From NCBI RefSeq assembly GCF_034064985.1, contig NZ_CP139249.1, positions 2,604,001 through 2,668,000 on the forward strand: a stretch of DNA of 64,000 bases. Direction: 5' to 3'. The position numbers were made by a program, and so were the translations under genes. Of this stretch, positions 8,891 through 16,754 are shown in pieces (position 1 is the stretch's first letter; every line of letters begins with the position of its first letter). Origin of the DNA: Acinetobacter pittii. Lineage in GTDB: Bacteria; Pseudomonadota; Gammaproteobacteria; Pseudomonadales; Moraxellaceae. The notes under the pieces are model-generated. The model saw only the letters and a program-made list of their open reading frames with translations. It searched no databases and was not told the DNA's origin.

Positions 8891-9526
8891 TTAATCAAAA
8901 GTATTTACCTTATCTGAAAAGATGTAATGTGAAACATCTCGTATAGGAAATGGAGAACCATTAACAATTAGAGGATAGAATTGTGCTTTCTTTCGAAACT
9001 CTTCCAATACATAACTATCTAGCTCAGGCACTCCGCTACTTTTCTGAATTTTTGCTACAGTTAAATTTCCATTTTTATCAGCTTCAGAATAGATCGTAAT
9101 TTTTCGTTCCTGCCCTTTAAGATATCTTTTATTAACAATAACTTCAGGAAAGTTTTTAAATTTAGGTTTTCTAGAAAGTTTCAAGTCCATTGGTTGCGTA
9201 AATCTTATAGGATAATAAATTCCATTTTCTTGGTACGGGTAAAAACTAGCTTTTTTTATTGCTATCAATATTTTGTTATCTAACTTATCTATACCACTAC
9301 TTTTAATGATTTTTGCTCGAGTAATTATCCCTCTCTCATTTGCATCAGCCGAAATCGTTATAACCCTATCATACCCTTCAAGATCCTCATCTATAATATT
9401 GATCTTAGGCAATTCCTTCCATTTTAAATTTGATGGCATCGCTCTTATATAATCATCAGAATCATTTGCATAAGTTCCAAATGAAAAGGAAAAACAACTT
9501 AAGAAAATAATTATTAAATTTTTCAT
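8891..9526 (-). CDS. periplasmic protein with two tandem TonB C-terminal-like domains
   Basis: A 211-residue protein with a signal peptide (residues 1-20, ending TYA) and no membrane anchor. Two repeats look like TonB C-terminal folds. The first is about residues 52-115 (DRVITISADANERG, IKSSGIDKLD, FYPYQ). The second is about 140-205 (ERKITIYSEADKNG, IQKSSGVPELD, FYPLI). The pattern beta-strand, D.NG, (I/V)xKSSGxxELD, helix, FxP is that of energy-transducer TonB domains. There is no N-terminal helix or Pro-rich spacer, so it cannot transduce energy itself. Binding TonB boxes of outer-membrane receptors as a decoy is a plausible inference. It sits among cargo genes in the late operon. Confidence 0.6.
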   Translation of the reverse strand: MKNLIIIFLSCFSFSFGTYANDSDDYIRAMPSNLKWKELPKINIIDEDLEGYDRVITISADANERGIITRAKIIKSSGIDKLDNKILIAIKKASFYPYQENGIYYPIRFTQPMDLKLSRKPKFKNFPEVIVNKRYLKGQERKITIYSEADKNGNLTVAKIQKSSGVPELDSYVLEEFRKKAQFYPLIVNGSPFPIRDVSHYIFSDKVNTFD

Positions 9527-9587
9527 GTCGACCTAGAATTGACTGATTTTTTAAAAGGATAAAGGTTTTTTAAATTATAAGGGTTTT

Positions 9588-9935
9588 TTAGGCACAATGA
9601 ATGGACCAAGCTTTTTTATAAAAGCTAATCACAGCCTCATAATCTCTTAAGAGAATTTCCTTAGTATATATATTAGGGGAAAGCTTGAGTAATGCTGGCA
9701 TGTATTGCTTTTTATAGACTTCAGGATAGTCCTTGCACAATATTTCCCGTTTTTGACTCAAAGAAACATCTCGATTCTCTAGGGTATTAAGCATCGTATC
9801 AATCTGTTCACTAGCTTTCTTAAACTGCTTTTCAATCGAAGGAGGAAGCGGTTTAGTTTCATCTTGTTTAGTGCAGCTAACTAATAAAACCAAAGAAATA
9901 GTTAACCCCAATGAATATAAAAGTTTTTCTAACAT
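9588..9935 (-). CDS. small phage lipoprotein
   Basis: A 115-residue protein with a lipoprotein signal ending in LVSC (Cys21) and a helical mature part with two further Cys. Upstream, read leftwards, is a TATAAT (9962-9967 region) without a strong -35, so it may have its own promoter after the terminator at 10001-10025. No family recognised. It fits the run of envelope-directed morons. Confidence 0.55.
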   Translation of the reverse strand: MLEKLLYSLGLTISLVLLVSCTKQDETKPLPPSIEKQFKKASEQIDTMLNTLENRDVSLSQKREILCKDYPEVYKKQYMPALLKLSPNIYTKEILLRDYEAVISFYKKAWSIHCA

Positions 9936-9996
9936 ATAAGTATAAGTTCTAAATCATTGTAAATATTATATATTTCTAATAACTAAAATTCATTAA

Positions 9997-10025
9997 TTAA
10001 AATAGCTATCAATAAGATAGCTATT
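9997..10025 (-). terminator. intrinsic terminator after tail chaperone
   Basis: A perfect 10-bp stem, AATAGCTATC and GATAGCTATT with loop AATAA, followed leftwards by TTTT. The stem contains the stop codon of the frameshift product (10021-10023). Confidence 0.8.
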
Positions 10026-10329
10026 TATTAACTTTGCTTTTGGATGAAATCTTTTTAAGCGCTTCATCCAGAAACAGGTTATCCAAAGCAAAAACACAGT
10101 CATTAAAAATATGAGCAGCCACGGGCAAATCATTATGCTCAGCATAGACATTGATAGCCTGCTGGTCTAATGATAACGGGATACCCTGCTCATATCGTCT
10201 GGATCTGCAAATAGTGCTAAATGCCGAAAGAATGGAATCAGCTGCATAAGAATATTCTGGCGGATCAGGAATACGGCCACCTAAGAACTTGATTTGCTCG
10301 ATTTCGTGCGGCGTTTTCGACGCATACGT
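10021..10329 (-). CDS. tail assembly chaperone -1 frameshift extension (gpGT-like)
   Basis: This open frame has no start codon of its own. It joins the upstream chaperone frame at an A6 run (10329-10334): the 0 frame reads ACC AAA AAA CGT and the -1 frame reads AAA ACG TAT. It adds 102 residues before a TAG at 10021, giving a fusion of about 258 residues. The translated extension is protein-like and neutral, with PPEYSYAADSILSAF and LDQQAINVYAEH motifs. Siphophages commonly make such a G/GT pair just upstream of the tape measure gene. Frameshifting is inferred from frame, run and position. Confidence 0.7.
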   Translation of the reverse strand, partial: TYASKTPHEIEQIKFLGGRIPDPPEYSYAADSILSAFSTICRSRRYEQGIPLSLDQQAINVYAEHNDLPVAAHIFNDCVFALDNLFLDEALKKISSKSKVNK

Positions 10330-10796
10330 TTTTTGGTATTTGTAGAGCTCGATGACTTTCCCAGAATTAAAGCCTTATCCTTGTCGGCTTCTTCCTGAAT
10401 CTTCTGGGCCTGCTCTTTAATGAATAACCAGATTGAAATACCAATGTCACCCAGATTAAGGAGCTTTGATGCATTCTCAGGTGAATAAGGTTTTTCGGAC
10501 TCGACCGTTTTACCTTCTACGATTTCGGCAAAAACCACGCCCTTCCAGTCTTCAATTAAATGGGCAGCACATGCATCCATTAACAATTCATGATAAAGCT
10601 TGGCATTTTCATCTTTTACCATTACATCATAGCCTTTAGACGAGATCTGGTTTCCTGCTCGTTCAATAGCTACCTGAAAAGGCTTATAAGCGATACCACG
10701 GACTTTGAATTCAGCCTGAACTTGCCCTTCAGAATCCTTATATTCACACCATTTTGATACATCCGAGCTTTTAATAATTCCAACTTTTAAAGCCAT
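10281..10796 (-). CDS. tail assembly chaperone (gpG-like)
   Basis: The ATG at 10796 (MALKVGIIKSSDVSKW) is chosen because AGAGG lies 6 bp upstream; the longer frame to 10832 starts inside the preceding terminator. The 171-residue protein sits between tail tube and tape measure, the place of lambda G. It ends in a very basic and Ser-rich tail (RMRRKRRTKSSKSSS) that is lost when ribosomes shift frame at 10329-10334. The chaperone should keep the tape measure soluble while the tube polymerises. Confidence 0.75.
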   Translation of the reverse strand: MALKVGIIKSSDVSKWCEYKDSEGQVQAEFKVRGIAYKPFQVAIERAGNQISSKGYDVMVKDENAKLYHELLMDACAAHLIEDWKGVVFAEIVEGKTVESEKPYSPENASKLLNLGDIGISIWLFIKEQAQKIQEEADKDKALILGKSSSSTNTKKRMRRKRRTKSSKSSS

Positions 10797-10819
10797 AATT
10801 ACCTCTGAAATTTTAGAAA

Positions 10820-10850
10820 TAAAAAAGCCCATGGGATTCCATAGGCTTTG
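10820..10850 (-). terminator. intrinsic terminator after tail tube gene
   Basis: Leftwards, AAAGCCTATGG pairs with CCATGGGCTTT (G-T pairs included) and is followed by TTTTTT. Confidence 0.7.
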
Positions 10851-10866
10851 TTACTGAATAAGCTGA

Positions 10867-11784
10867 TTACACAAGAGCACGTACAATTGTTGGACTGGTA
10901 CGCACTTGCGCAAAATTGATATCTATTGTAATGATGTCATCGCCACCACCATCCGGGTGATTTGCTTCCTTAACTTCAAGTTGTGGGAAGTTAAACGAGT
11001 ACTTACTTCCTTTGGTGTCTGTAATATCGAAGGTCAATGTAAATACATCACGGGTTTTAATGGCATCTATCCAAGCAGCAGATGTTGCTGAAAACATGAA
11101 ATTAGCATTTACGCCAATATCCATCATTTTCTCTAAGTAAAACTCAGGCGTGTACTTACCAGAACCGATACAACGGATCGCTTCCAGATTATTACTAAAG
11201 TTGATGGTAAGTGTCTGCAGACAAGCTTTACCCTGAATTGATTGGCCATTAATAAGTAGCTTTTCAACGTTTGGCATACTCACCAGCGGGCGAGTCGATG
11301 CTGGAATAGGATTGGTAACAGGATTAACCTGCTGTCGCGTAAATGAGCTACCTACTAAACCAAAGTTACCAGTGATTTTGCCTGTGGTCTGGATCGTCAT
11401 TTCACCTGTATTCACTTGAATACCGCGATAAATAAAGACTTGACCAATATCTTCAAAGACTTTTACCAAGGTAAGAGACTTACGTACTCCACCACCAAAA
11501 CTTAAAGCATTTGCAGCCCAGTTATTGAAAGCTAGAACATTTAAAAATAAATCAAAGGTACCTAGCGATAATTCAAACTCTAGCTGACCGGTTACTTCGG
11601 CTTCCGTTACAACAGCACCTTGGCGAAAACGTGAATCAACTACTTCACTGCTATCTTCAGTAGTAACATTTTCGGTCAAACTATCAGTAACACGGCGAAC
11701 GGTGTACCAGACCGGATTTGCCGGAGTAGTTCCTAAAACTGCTTCTTCACAAGCATATAATCGAATTTTTGCGCCTGAACTCAT
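10867..11784 (-). CDS. major tail tube protein
   Basis: A 305-residue protein recognised as a phage tail tube protein. Its N-terminus covers the acidic ENVTTEDSSEVVDSRFRQG segment, then a beta-rich tube domain with TGQLEFELSLG and MTIQTTGKITG, and a C-terminal domain ending in an IDINFAQVRTSPTI-type strand. It polymerises into the non-contractile tail tube. Terminators flank it on both sides (11811-11835 and 10820-10850), and the tail chaperone follows. Confidence 0.8.
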   Translation of the reverse strand: MSSGAKIRLYACEEAVLGTTPANPVWYTVRRVTDSLTENVTTEDSSEVVDSRFRQGAVVTEAEVTGQLEFELSLGTFDLFLNVLAFNNWAANALSFGGGVRKSLTLVKVFEDIGQVFIYRGIQVNTGEMTIQTTGKITGNFGLVGSSFTRQQVNPVTNPIPASTRPLVSMPNVEKLLINGQSIQGKACLQTLTINFSNNLEAIRCIGSGKYTPEFYLEKMMDIGVNANFMFSATSAAWIDAIKTRDVFTLTFDITDTKGSKYSFNFPQLEVKEANHPDGGGDDIITIDINFAQVRTSPTIVRALV

Positions 11785-11810
11785 TTATGGTTCTCCAAAA
11801 TTTAGGCAAT

Positions 11811-11835
11811 AAAAAACCCGCTGTTTAAGCGGGTT
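11811..11835 (-). terminator. intrinsic terminator before tail tube gene
   Basis: AACCCGCT, 5-nt loop, AGCGGGTT followed leftwards by a T run. Confidence 0.8.
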
Positions 11836-11836
11836 A

Positions 11837-12808
11837 TTAAAGTGTTTCGTCTGTGTCTGAGATTTCCGGAGGCTCCACCCCTGCCATTGCAGCAGCTACA
11901 GCTTCAGATAAATTTGTTGGCTGGAAATCAACAGGTGTTTCAGTTTGAAAAATTTCAGGCTCTGGCTCAGGTTCTTCATGTAAGCGGATATCGATCCAAC
12001 GACCTTCTGGAATGTCCATCGGATTCTCGTGATCTGCTACAACAGCAGCAAGTTCAAAATCAAACTTACGCTTATAAGTTTTAATTGAGATATCGCCGTT
12101 TTCTAAAGTTGAATATTCAACAGCTACCACAGTGTTCCCATTGGCATCTTTAGGAACTTCGATATACCAGCCTTCCTGAGCGAAACCTAGTGAACCTTTT
12201 AGAAGGTAATCGCCCTCTTCAACCTTCTCAAATTGGATGGGTTGCTTTTCAGCATCTGTATTAAGCTCAATATGATCACTGAATAACTTCACTACAGGAG
12301 AAGCAGCTTTAATAAAACCATTGGAATCTTTTGTTGTATTGTGAGTATTATAGATAACGGCAACATCAGACCATACACCAGCATTACAAATACGACCTTT
12401 AAGAGCATTTAAACTTGATGCTCCCATCGGTGCCCCTAACTGAAATGCGTAGCCACTTGCTGACATATGTCTAACATGGATAAATGCAGCATAGTTCATT
12501 GTTGAGGGCGAAGCTGAAGAAGATAATTGCTCATGGTAAAATCCGTTCACATCAATCTTATCAGTAGAAGTACTGTTAACTGATCTCCCACCCAAACCAA
12601 AAGCCCCAACTTCCATTACATTTCCTGCTGCAGTCCCAATTACCCGTGAAGCTGGGTTGGTTGCGGGGATATCCGTAATTTGTGAAAAGGCAGGTGCTAG
12701 ATTAGGAATACCTGAGGCAAAAGGCAGCATGAATTGCCGTTTTCCCTGAGCCGAGTTATACGGGAATGGCCGGTGATCCCAACTAAATTTAAAAACAAGA
12801 TTTGCCAT
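11837..12808 (-). CDS. phage structural protein of unknown role
   Basis: A 323-residue protein starting MANLVFKFSWDHRPFPYN. It has a beta-rich central domain with many Gly/Ser/Asn and an acidic, Pro/Glu-rich C-terminus (EEPEPEPEIFQTE). The last base of the upstream stop is shared with its ATG, so it is coupled to the 12808-13161 gene. It lies between connector genes and the tail tube, which suggests a virion-surface or tail-associated protein. I do not recognise a named family. Confidence 0.5.
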   Translation of the reverse strand: MANLVFKFSWDHRPFPYNSAQGKRQFMLPFASGIPNLAPAFSQITDIPATNPASRVIGTAAGNVMEVGAFGLGGRSVNSTSTDKIDVNGFYHEQLSSSASPSTMNYAAFIHVRHMSASGYAFQLGAPMGASSLNALKGRICNAGVWSDVAVIYNTHNTTKDSNGFIKAASPVVKLFSDHIELNTDAEKQPIQFEKVEEGDYLLKGSLGFAQEGWYIEVPKDANGNTVVAVEYSTLENGDISIKTYKRKFDFELAAVVADHENPMDIPEGRWIDIRLHEEPEPEPEIFQTETPVDFQPTNLSEAVAAAMAGVEPPEISDTDETL

Positions 12809-13161
12809 TATGCTGTTACCCCGTCAATCACTTGGAAAGTCAAAGTTTCAGTGTGCTGTGTAGTACCACTAACAACGGCCTTAATATCCATCTGACACAG
12901 ACCTAAGGGCCAAGTTGCAGTGCTTGCACTAGATTTAATATTCAGCCACCCTTTCTGTGTGCTCTGGTTTAGTGCCGCACAAGTCAAGGTAGCCACAGCT
13001 GCTCCATCAGCCAGAGCTTTAACCTGTGAAGTGAAGGTATAACCTGTAAGATCAATTGCACGGCGAACATCATCCGGTGGATACTGCAGGGATTCATCCA
13101 TATCAACCAGCTGCAAGTTCAAGTTGAATGTGTCACCACGCTTAAAAACAAAATTGCTCAT
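12808..13161 (-). CDS. phage structural protein, Ig-like/BppU-type fold suspected
   Basis: A 117-residue beta-rich protein with the pattern FKRGDTFNLNLQL, ..DLTGYTFTSQVKA and ...TLTFQVIDG. This is the shape of phage N-terminal Ig-like or BppU-type domains that open with a 'rGDtf' strand. The stop abuts the next start. A tail- or baseplate-associated role is likely from position; the fold is inferred from the strand pattern only. Confidence 0.5.
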   Translation of the reverse strand: MSNFVFKRGDTFNLNLQLVDMDESLQYPPDDVRRAIDLTGYTFTSQVKALADGAAVATLTCAALNQSTQKGWLNIKSSASTATWPLGLCQMDIKAVVSGTTQHTETLTFQVIDGVTA

Positions 13162-13180
13162 AAGTGATTCCTATAGACAT

Positions 13181-13203
13181 AAAAAAACCACCGATGAGGT
13201 GGT
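13181..13203 (-). terminator. intrinsic terminator after SH3-domain gene
   Basis: ACCACC, 5-nt loop, GGTGGT and then seven T read leftwards. It lies between the SH3 gene (ends 13258) and the next structural gene. Confidence 0.8.
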
Positions 13204-13257
13204 AGTGAATAAGATATAAAATACCTCTCAAAAAGGAGGTCTCATAATTCAAATTAG

Positions 13258-13779
13258 TTAATATCTAGGTTTATATCTCTTGTTTCCTCCACTCGTAATA
13301 CAGTAGTGCCCACCTCTAGGACCCACGCAATAATCCACCACAGCACATGAACAATCACTATCGTAGTAGGTTTTTTTCTGTTTTCTTTCAGAATGATGAG
13401 GATGAGATTTTAAGGCCTGATAATTATTTGACGTGGTTGATCGAGACTTTTGTTTAAAGCAACCATCCGTTTCACATAATAGCTTTGTTGATAACCACTG
13501 AGGTGATGAGGAACTTAAGGAAATACGTGCCCAGTTTCCTTTCGTCTCATAAATATCAACTTTTTCTCCACGTCCTAACTTGCCTACTACGTGACCGTTT
13601 GGTTTATCTCTAATATTTAAAGAATTAGTGTTGATATATTTTGATTCGATAACTTCCTCTACTGCACTCTGTGCATTTTCTGAATCTGAAGTTTGTTTTG
13701 GAGAGTTATCATTGCCTGAACCAAAAATCCCTAAAGCTACTAATCCTGCGGCACCCCAGCCTAAAGTTGATTTTTTCAT
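13258..13779 (-). CDS. exported SH3-domain protein (moron)
   Basis: A 173-residue protein. An N-terminal hydrophobic segment (LGWGAAGLVALGIFG) acts as signal or anchor. A bacterial SH3 domain follows (about residues 46-105) with NTNSLNIRDKPNG and WARIS..SPQWLSTKLL. The C-terminal Cys cluster (CSCAVVDYCVGPRGGHYC and ITSGGNKRY) is seen in many exported Acinetobacter proteins. SH3 domains of this type bind cell wall or protein ligands. Its position between structural genes, with a terminator after it, marks it as cargo. Confidence 0.65.
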   Translation of the reverse strand: MKKSTLGWGAAGLVALGIFGSGNDNSPKQTSDSENAQSAVEEVIESKYINTNSLNIRDKPNGHVVGKLGRGEKVDIYETKGNWARISLSSSSPQWLSTKLLCETDGCFKQKSRSTTSNNYQALKSHPHHSERKQKKTYYDSDCSCAVVDYCVGPRGGHYCITSGGNKRYKPRY

Positions 13780-13887
13780 GTTTTACCATTTGTTATAAAT
13801 TTCTATTACTGTAACAGAATGTAATCACAAATGATAATATGCTGAGGTCATTAAAAATAATCGCCTTGCAGTAGCTTTTTCTTGAAC

Positions 13888-14106
13888 TCAAAGCTCATTA
13901 TCTAAATCGACACTTACTCCAGTAACAACGTTATGTTTAGATCCTCCGAGGCTGTCAACATTAGCCAAGCGTATATTCACATCAGAAACACATAGCTTGT
14001 TTTCAGATTGCCATTTGCTCAACTCAACAGACATAACATCTTCAAGATGTCTTTCCAGTTCTTGCCGTTTAATTTCGATTTCTTCTAAAGTCAGCATACA
14101 TGACAT
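13888..14106 (-). CDS. small hypothetical phage protein
   Basis: A 72-residue acidic protein: an N-terminal helix rich in Glu/Arg (LTLEEIEIKRQELERHLEDV) and a short beta-like C-terminal half. It starts 1 bp after the tail-terminator stop, so it is probably translated with it. No family recognised. Confidence 0.5.
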   Translation of the reverse strand: MSCMLTLEEIEIKRQELERHLEDVMSVELSKWQSENKLCVSDVNIRLANVDSLGGSKHNVVTGVSVDLDNEL

Positions 14107-14107
14107 A

Positions 14108-14506
14108 TCAATTCACCTTGTACCCAATGCTCACATTATACTGAATGAAGTCAGCATCTTGCCCGACAAAAATTGATTGTCCTTCTAAACATTCTAGATG
14201 ATCGATTGAGTAATATTCAAAATGGGCAAGCCAAGCATCACACAGTTTTGTGATTTCCATTATTCCTGAATTGGGACGAGCAAAGCATTGGACCATGATA
14301 TTACCGGTACGGCGTGTACAAGGACTATCAGCAATGCCTGAAATAAAACTCGGACCACCTGCAATCGTTAAGCGACACCATAAGCCTTCCTTTGGCACCG
14401 TAAAGCCTGGTGCATTTGGATACTGAATTCGATCCTGAGAAATACCAGAGAAAACTTGCATACGATCGATAATAGCTTGCCTTGTCTGCTCTAAAGTCAT
14501 TGTCAT
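14108..14506 (-). CDS. tail terminator-like protein
   Basis: A 132-residue protein recognised as a phage tail-terminator-like (DUF4128-type) protein, the analogue of lambda gpU that caps the tail tube. Features include an N-terminal helix (LEQTRQAIIDRM) and an extended beta domain (GLWCRLTIAGGPSF, TGNIMVQCFA). ATG 14506 is chosen because it lies 1 bp after the stop of the HK97 gp10-like gene; a longer frame to 14551 would overlap that gene by 44 bp. Confidence 0.7.
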   Translation of the reverse strand: MTMTLEQTRQAIIDRMQVFSGISQDRIQYPNAPGFTVPKEGLWCRLTIAGGPSFISGIADSPCTRRTGNIMVQCFARPNSGIMEITKLCDAWLAHFEYYSIDHLECLEGQSIFVGQDADFIQYNVSIGYKVN

Positions 14507-14507
14507 T

Positions 14508-14876
14508 TTAGCCACCGTACTTTTGAGAAATAAAATTAAAAGTGAGGTCATAAATACCTTGTGGCGCTTGATCAGACCAACCGTTTTCTAAGCGCTCAGC
14601 ATAAGGCTGGTTGTTCTGTATGTAGACCAAATTACCCAATTTAATCTTTACAGCTTGAATAGCGGCATCCTGCACGGCGTTTGTTTCAGGTCCACGTATG
14701 CCATAGTCACCAGATCCAATCGAAACAATATGAGAAGCACGATAAGCACCAGTATCAACAGGACTTAAATTAACCAAGGATTGTACAGTATCCATAACAA
14801 TATGCTTTACATGGTCTTCTGCTTCTTTAGACACCTCTAGACTAAAACTAGTCGGCTTTTTCCCCTTCCATCCCAT
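14508..14876 (-). CDS. HK97 gp10-like head-tail connector protein
   Basis: A 122-residue protein with the gp10-type pattern: an N-terminal helix ending in SPVDTGAYRASHIV and a C-terminal part with PYAERLENGWSDQAP. These minor structural proteins join head and tail. ATG 14876 follows AGAGG at the right distance; the longer frame to 14930 would begin inside the inserted membrane-protein gene. Confidence 0.75.
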   Translation of the reverse strand: MGWKGKKPTSFSLEVSKEAEDHVKHIVMDTVQSLVNLSPVDTGAYRASHIVSIGSGDYGIRGPETNAVQDAAIQAVKIKLGNLVYIQNNQPYAERLENGWSDQAPQGIYDLTFNFISQKYGG

Positions 14877-14892
14877 GTTCAACCTCTTTTTA

Positions 14893-15585
14893 TCAAAGTG
14901 TTTTTTTAATTTTCTTCTCTTCTTCCACAATTAGATTATAAGTATCAATTATTTGTTCTAATAATGGTTGATTTTCAACATACTTCCGTTTTAACTGATT
15001 TTTAAAATCAATATAATTTCTATCTTGGATATCATCATTCACCTCATACTTTCTTGTCGTAAACACTAAAAACTCTATAAACCTTAAATTTGTATTTGCT
15101 TTTCTTGATATATTTACAAAAGAATCAATTAAACTACGGTAATTAGCTATTTCATTTTTATCAGAATCTAATTCGATGTAATATCGACTTAAACTTAACA
15201 GCAATTCAATTATCAATTCACTATCATCAAACATTTTAAAATCTTGATTACCTGTTACTTTCATTTTTTTTATTTTTTTTTCATAATTAATAAAATTATC
15301 CTCAATTTTCCCAGTTTTTAATTTTATCTGTTCAATTAGATTTAGTAGAGATTTAACTCTATGCTCCTCTCTCCAATCACTGAAAAGTATTAATGCTGCG
15401 ATTGGAGCAAGAAATGCTGCTGTTATTGTTAATGAGTCCTTTAGAACTTCATAAAAAATTGAAGAATCAATAGGCTTTGTTAAATCAGATTTTAAAATGA
15501 ATCCAAAAATCAAATAAGTTATACAGAACAAACCTAACCAAAAGATTGTAAGTTCAATTTTATCCTTCAACTCTTTCTTAGCCAT
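14893..15585 (-). CDS. two-helix membrane protein inserted in connector block
   Basis: A 230-residue protein. Two membrane helices lie near the N-terminus (about residues 11-31 and 50-68); a long, mostly helical cytoplasmic domain rich in Lys/Glu/Ile/Asn fills residues 75-230. The coding DNA is clearly more AT-rich than the adjacent connector genes, a sign of separate acquisition. It splits the connector cassette (15623-16371 and 14108-14876). The topology recalls small phage exclusion or bacterial anti-phage membrane effectors, but no named family is recognised. Confidence 0.6.
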   Translation of the reverse strand: MAKKELKDKIELTIFWLGLFCITYLIFGFILKSDLTKPIDSSIFYEVLKDSLTITAAFLAPIAALILFSDWREEHRVKSLLNLIEQIKLKTGKIEDNFINYEKKIKKMKVTGNQDFKMFDDSELIIELLLSLSRYYIELDSDKNEIANYRSLIDSFVNISRKANTNLRFIEFLVFTTRKYEVNDDIQDRNYIDFKNQLKRKYVENQPLLEQIIDTYNLIVEEEKKIKKTL

Positions 15586-15622
15586 ATATCCCCCTAATTT
15601 AGAAGGATATTAGACCAAGTAT

Positions 15623-15991
15623 TTAAACCTTCCTCAACTGACATTTCCAAATAGTAGAGGCTGGATCTTGCTGAATATGAATTACCCGGAATGAGCCTAA
15701 GGCTGTAATCCACTCATCATCATTTTTTGGCGTTAAAGACACTTCATTTTGAAGAACGGTAGCCTTCTTATCTGTGGCCAGTACTCCAAGTGTTTGGATC
15801 TCATATTGACTGTATGAGCCAAACAAAACGCCTCGGCCGGAATAGTTTTCTTTAACTTCAACATATGTTTCAGTTTTAGGATCCCAATTCGTTTTTGAAA
15901 TCCGCTCACAAGTAAAGGTATGAACGGCGTCCGCTAAATCTTCATTAAATGCTTCATCAATATCTGCCTGAATTTCATCACGTAAGCCCAT
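15623..15991 (-). CDS. head-tail joining (neck) protein, putative
   Basis: A 122-residue protein, MGLRDEIQADIDEAF at the start and then a beta-rich domain (YSGRGVLFGSY, SLTPKNDDEWITALG, IWKCQLRKV). It lies in the connector block after the gp6-like protein. ATG 15991 overlaps the preceding stop as TAATG. Fold and position suit a head-completion or stopper protein; the assignment is positional. Confidence 0.6.
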   Translation of the reverse strand: MGLRDEIQADIDEAFNEDLADAVHTFTCERISKTNWDPKTETYVEVKENYSGRGVLFGSYSQYEIQTLGVLATDKKATVLQNEVSLTPKNDDEWITALGSFRVIHIQQDPASTIWKCQLRKV

Positions 15992-16371
15992 TAGATTTTC
16001 CTGACAAAAAAGACGGATTTCCGTTTGCAATACGGTTTTATCAAATCAAGAATGAATTGCTCGATTGCACTAAGCTTTACTGATCCGTCCTGATATTCCT
16101 TTTCGGTCTCAACCGTATCAGCTTTGACTTTCTTACGTTTTAGTGCCTGTTCTTGCCCTTGATATAGATCACCTTTAATAATGCCCTTGATGATTTGATA
16201 GGAGGCCATTTTTAAAGGTTCAGGTACTTGGGTAGCATCTTCATAAGGCTTAACGTTACGTGCTAATAGATAAGCTTCTGACATCTGAAGGTATTGAGCC
16301 TTATCACTAGCAGATAAAGCATCAAAGCCTTCAACATGTTCTATCGCTTCTTGTTCAGTGATAAAGCTCAT
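15991..16371 (-). CDS. head-tail adaptor (gp6-like) protein
   Basis: A 126-residue mainly helical protein: TEQEAIEHVEGFDALSASDK, YLQMSEAYLLARNV, and a C-terminal helix ending in a basic tail. This is the pattern of DnaT-like or gp6-like connector proteins that bind under the portal. It starts 3 bp after the stop of the upstream HeH gene. Confidence 0.65.
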   Translation of the reverse strand: MSFITEQEAIEHVEGFDALSASDKAQYLQMSEAYLLARNVKPYEDATQVPEPLKMASYQIIKGIIKGDLYQGQEQALKRKKVKADTVETEKEYQDGSVKLSAIEQFILDLIKPYCKRKSVFFVRKI

Positions 16372-16374
16372 GAA

Positions 16375-16710
16375 TTATTCCTTTGGAATTAATGCTAAAA
16401 GTTCATCTTTTTTAGCACCTGCTTCAAATGCAATGCCTTTTTCAGTTAGTACAGCTCGAAGCTCATCTACTTTTAGACCAGCATAGTTAATTGGTTGTGG
16501 TTGAGTATCACTTGGTTTTTGGTCATTTTCAGGTGTTTGACCACCTTCACCTGATTCAAGTTCAGCAATACGTGCTTTCATTGCCTCAGGATCATTTTGA
16601 AAGGCAATAAATTCACCTTTTACTGTTGCCAGTTGTTCTTCGAGTTCAGCAATTTTTGTTTCTGTCATTTGTTGTCTTTCCCGTGCACGGTTAAATGATG
16701 AAAGTCCCAT
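16375..16710 (-). CDS. HeH/LEM-domain phage protein
   Basis: A 111-residue protein. The N-terminal half is a coiled coil (ETKIAELEEQLATVKGEF) and the middle is a Gly/Gln/Pro-rich linker. The C-terminus is a HeH motif (YAGLKVDELRAVLTEKGI and AKKDELLALI), a helix-extension-helix fold seen after capsid genes in many phages. GGAG 8 bp before ATG supports the start. The precise role, perhaps DNA or capsid binding, is not known. Confidence 0.7.
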   Translation of the reverse strand: MGLSSFNRARERQQMTETKIAELEEQLATVKGEFIAFQNDPEAMKARIAELESGEGGQTPENDQKPSDTQPQPINYAGLKVDELRAVLTEKGIAFEAGAKKDELLALIPKE

Positions 16711-16754
16711 TTATGGATCTCCAAATAGTTAAGGCGGTATTACCCGCCTTTTTG

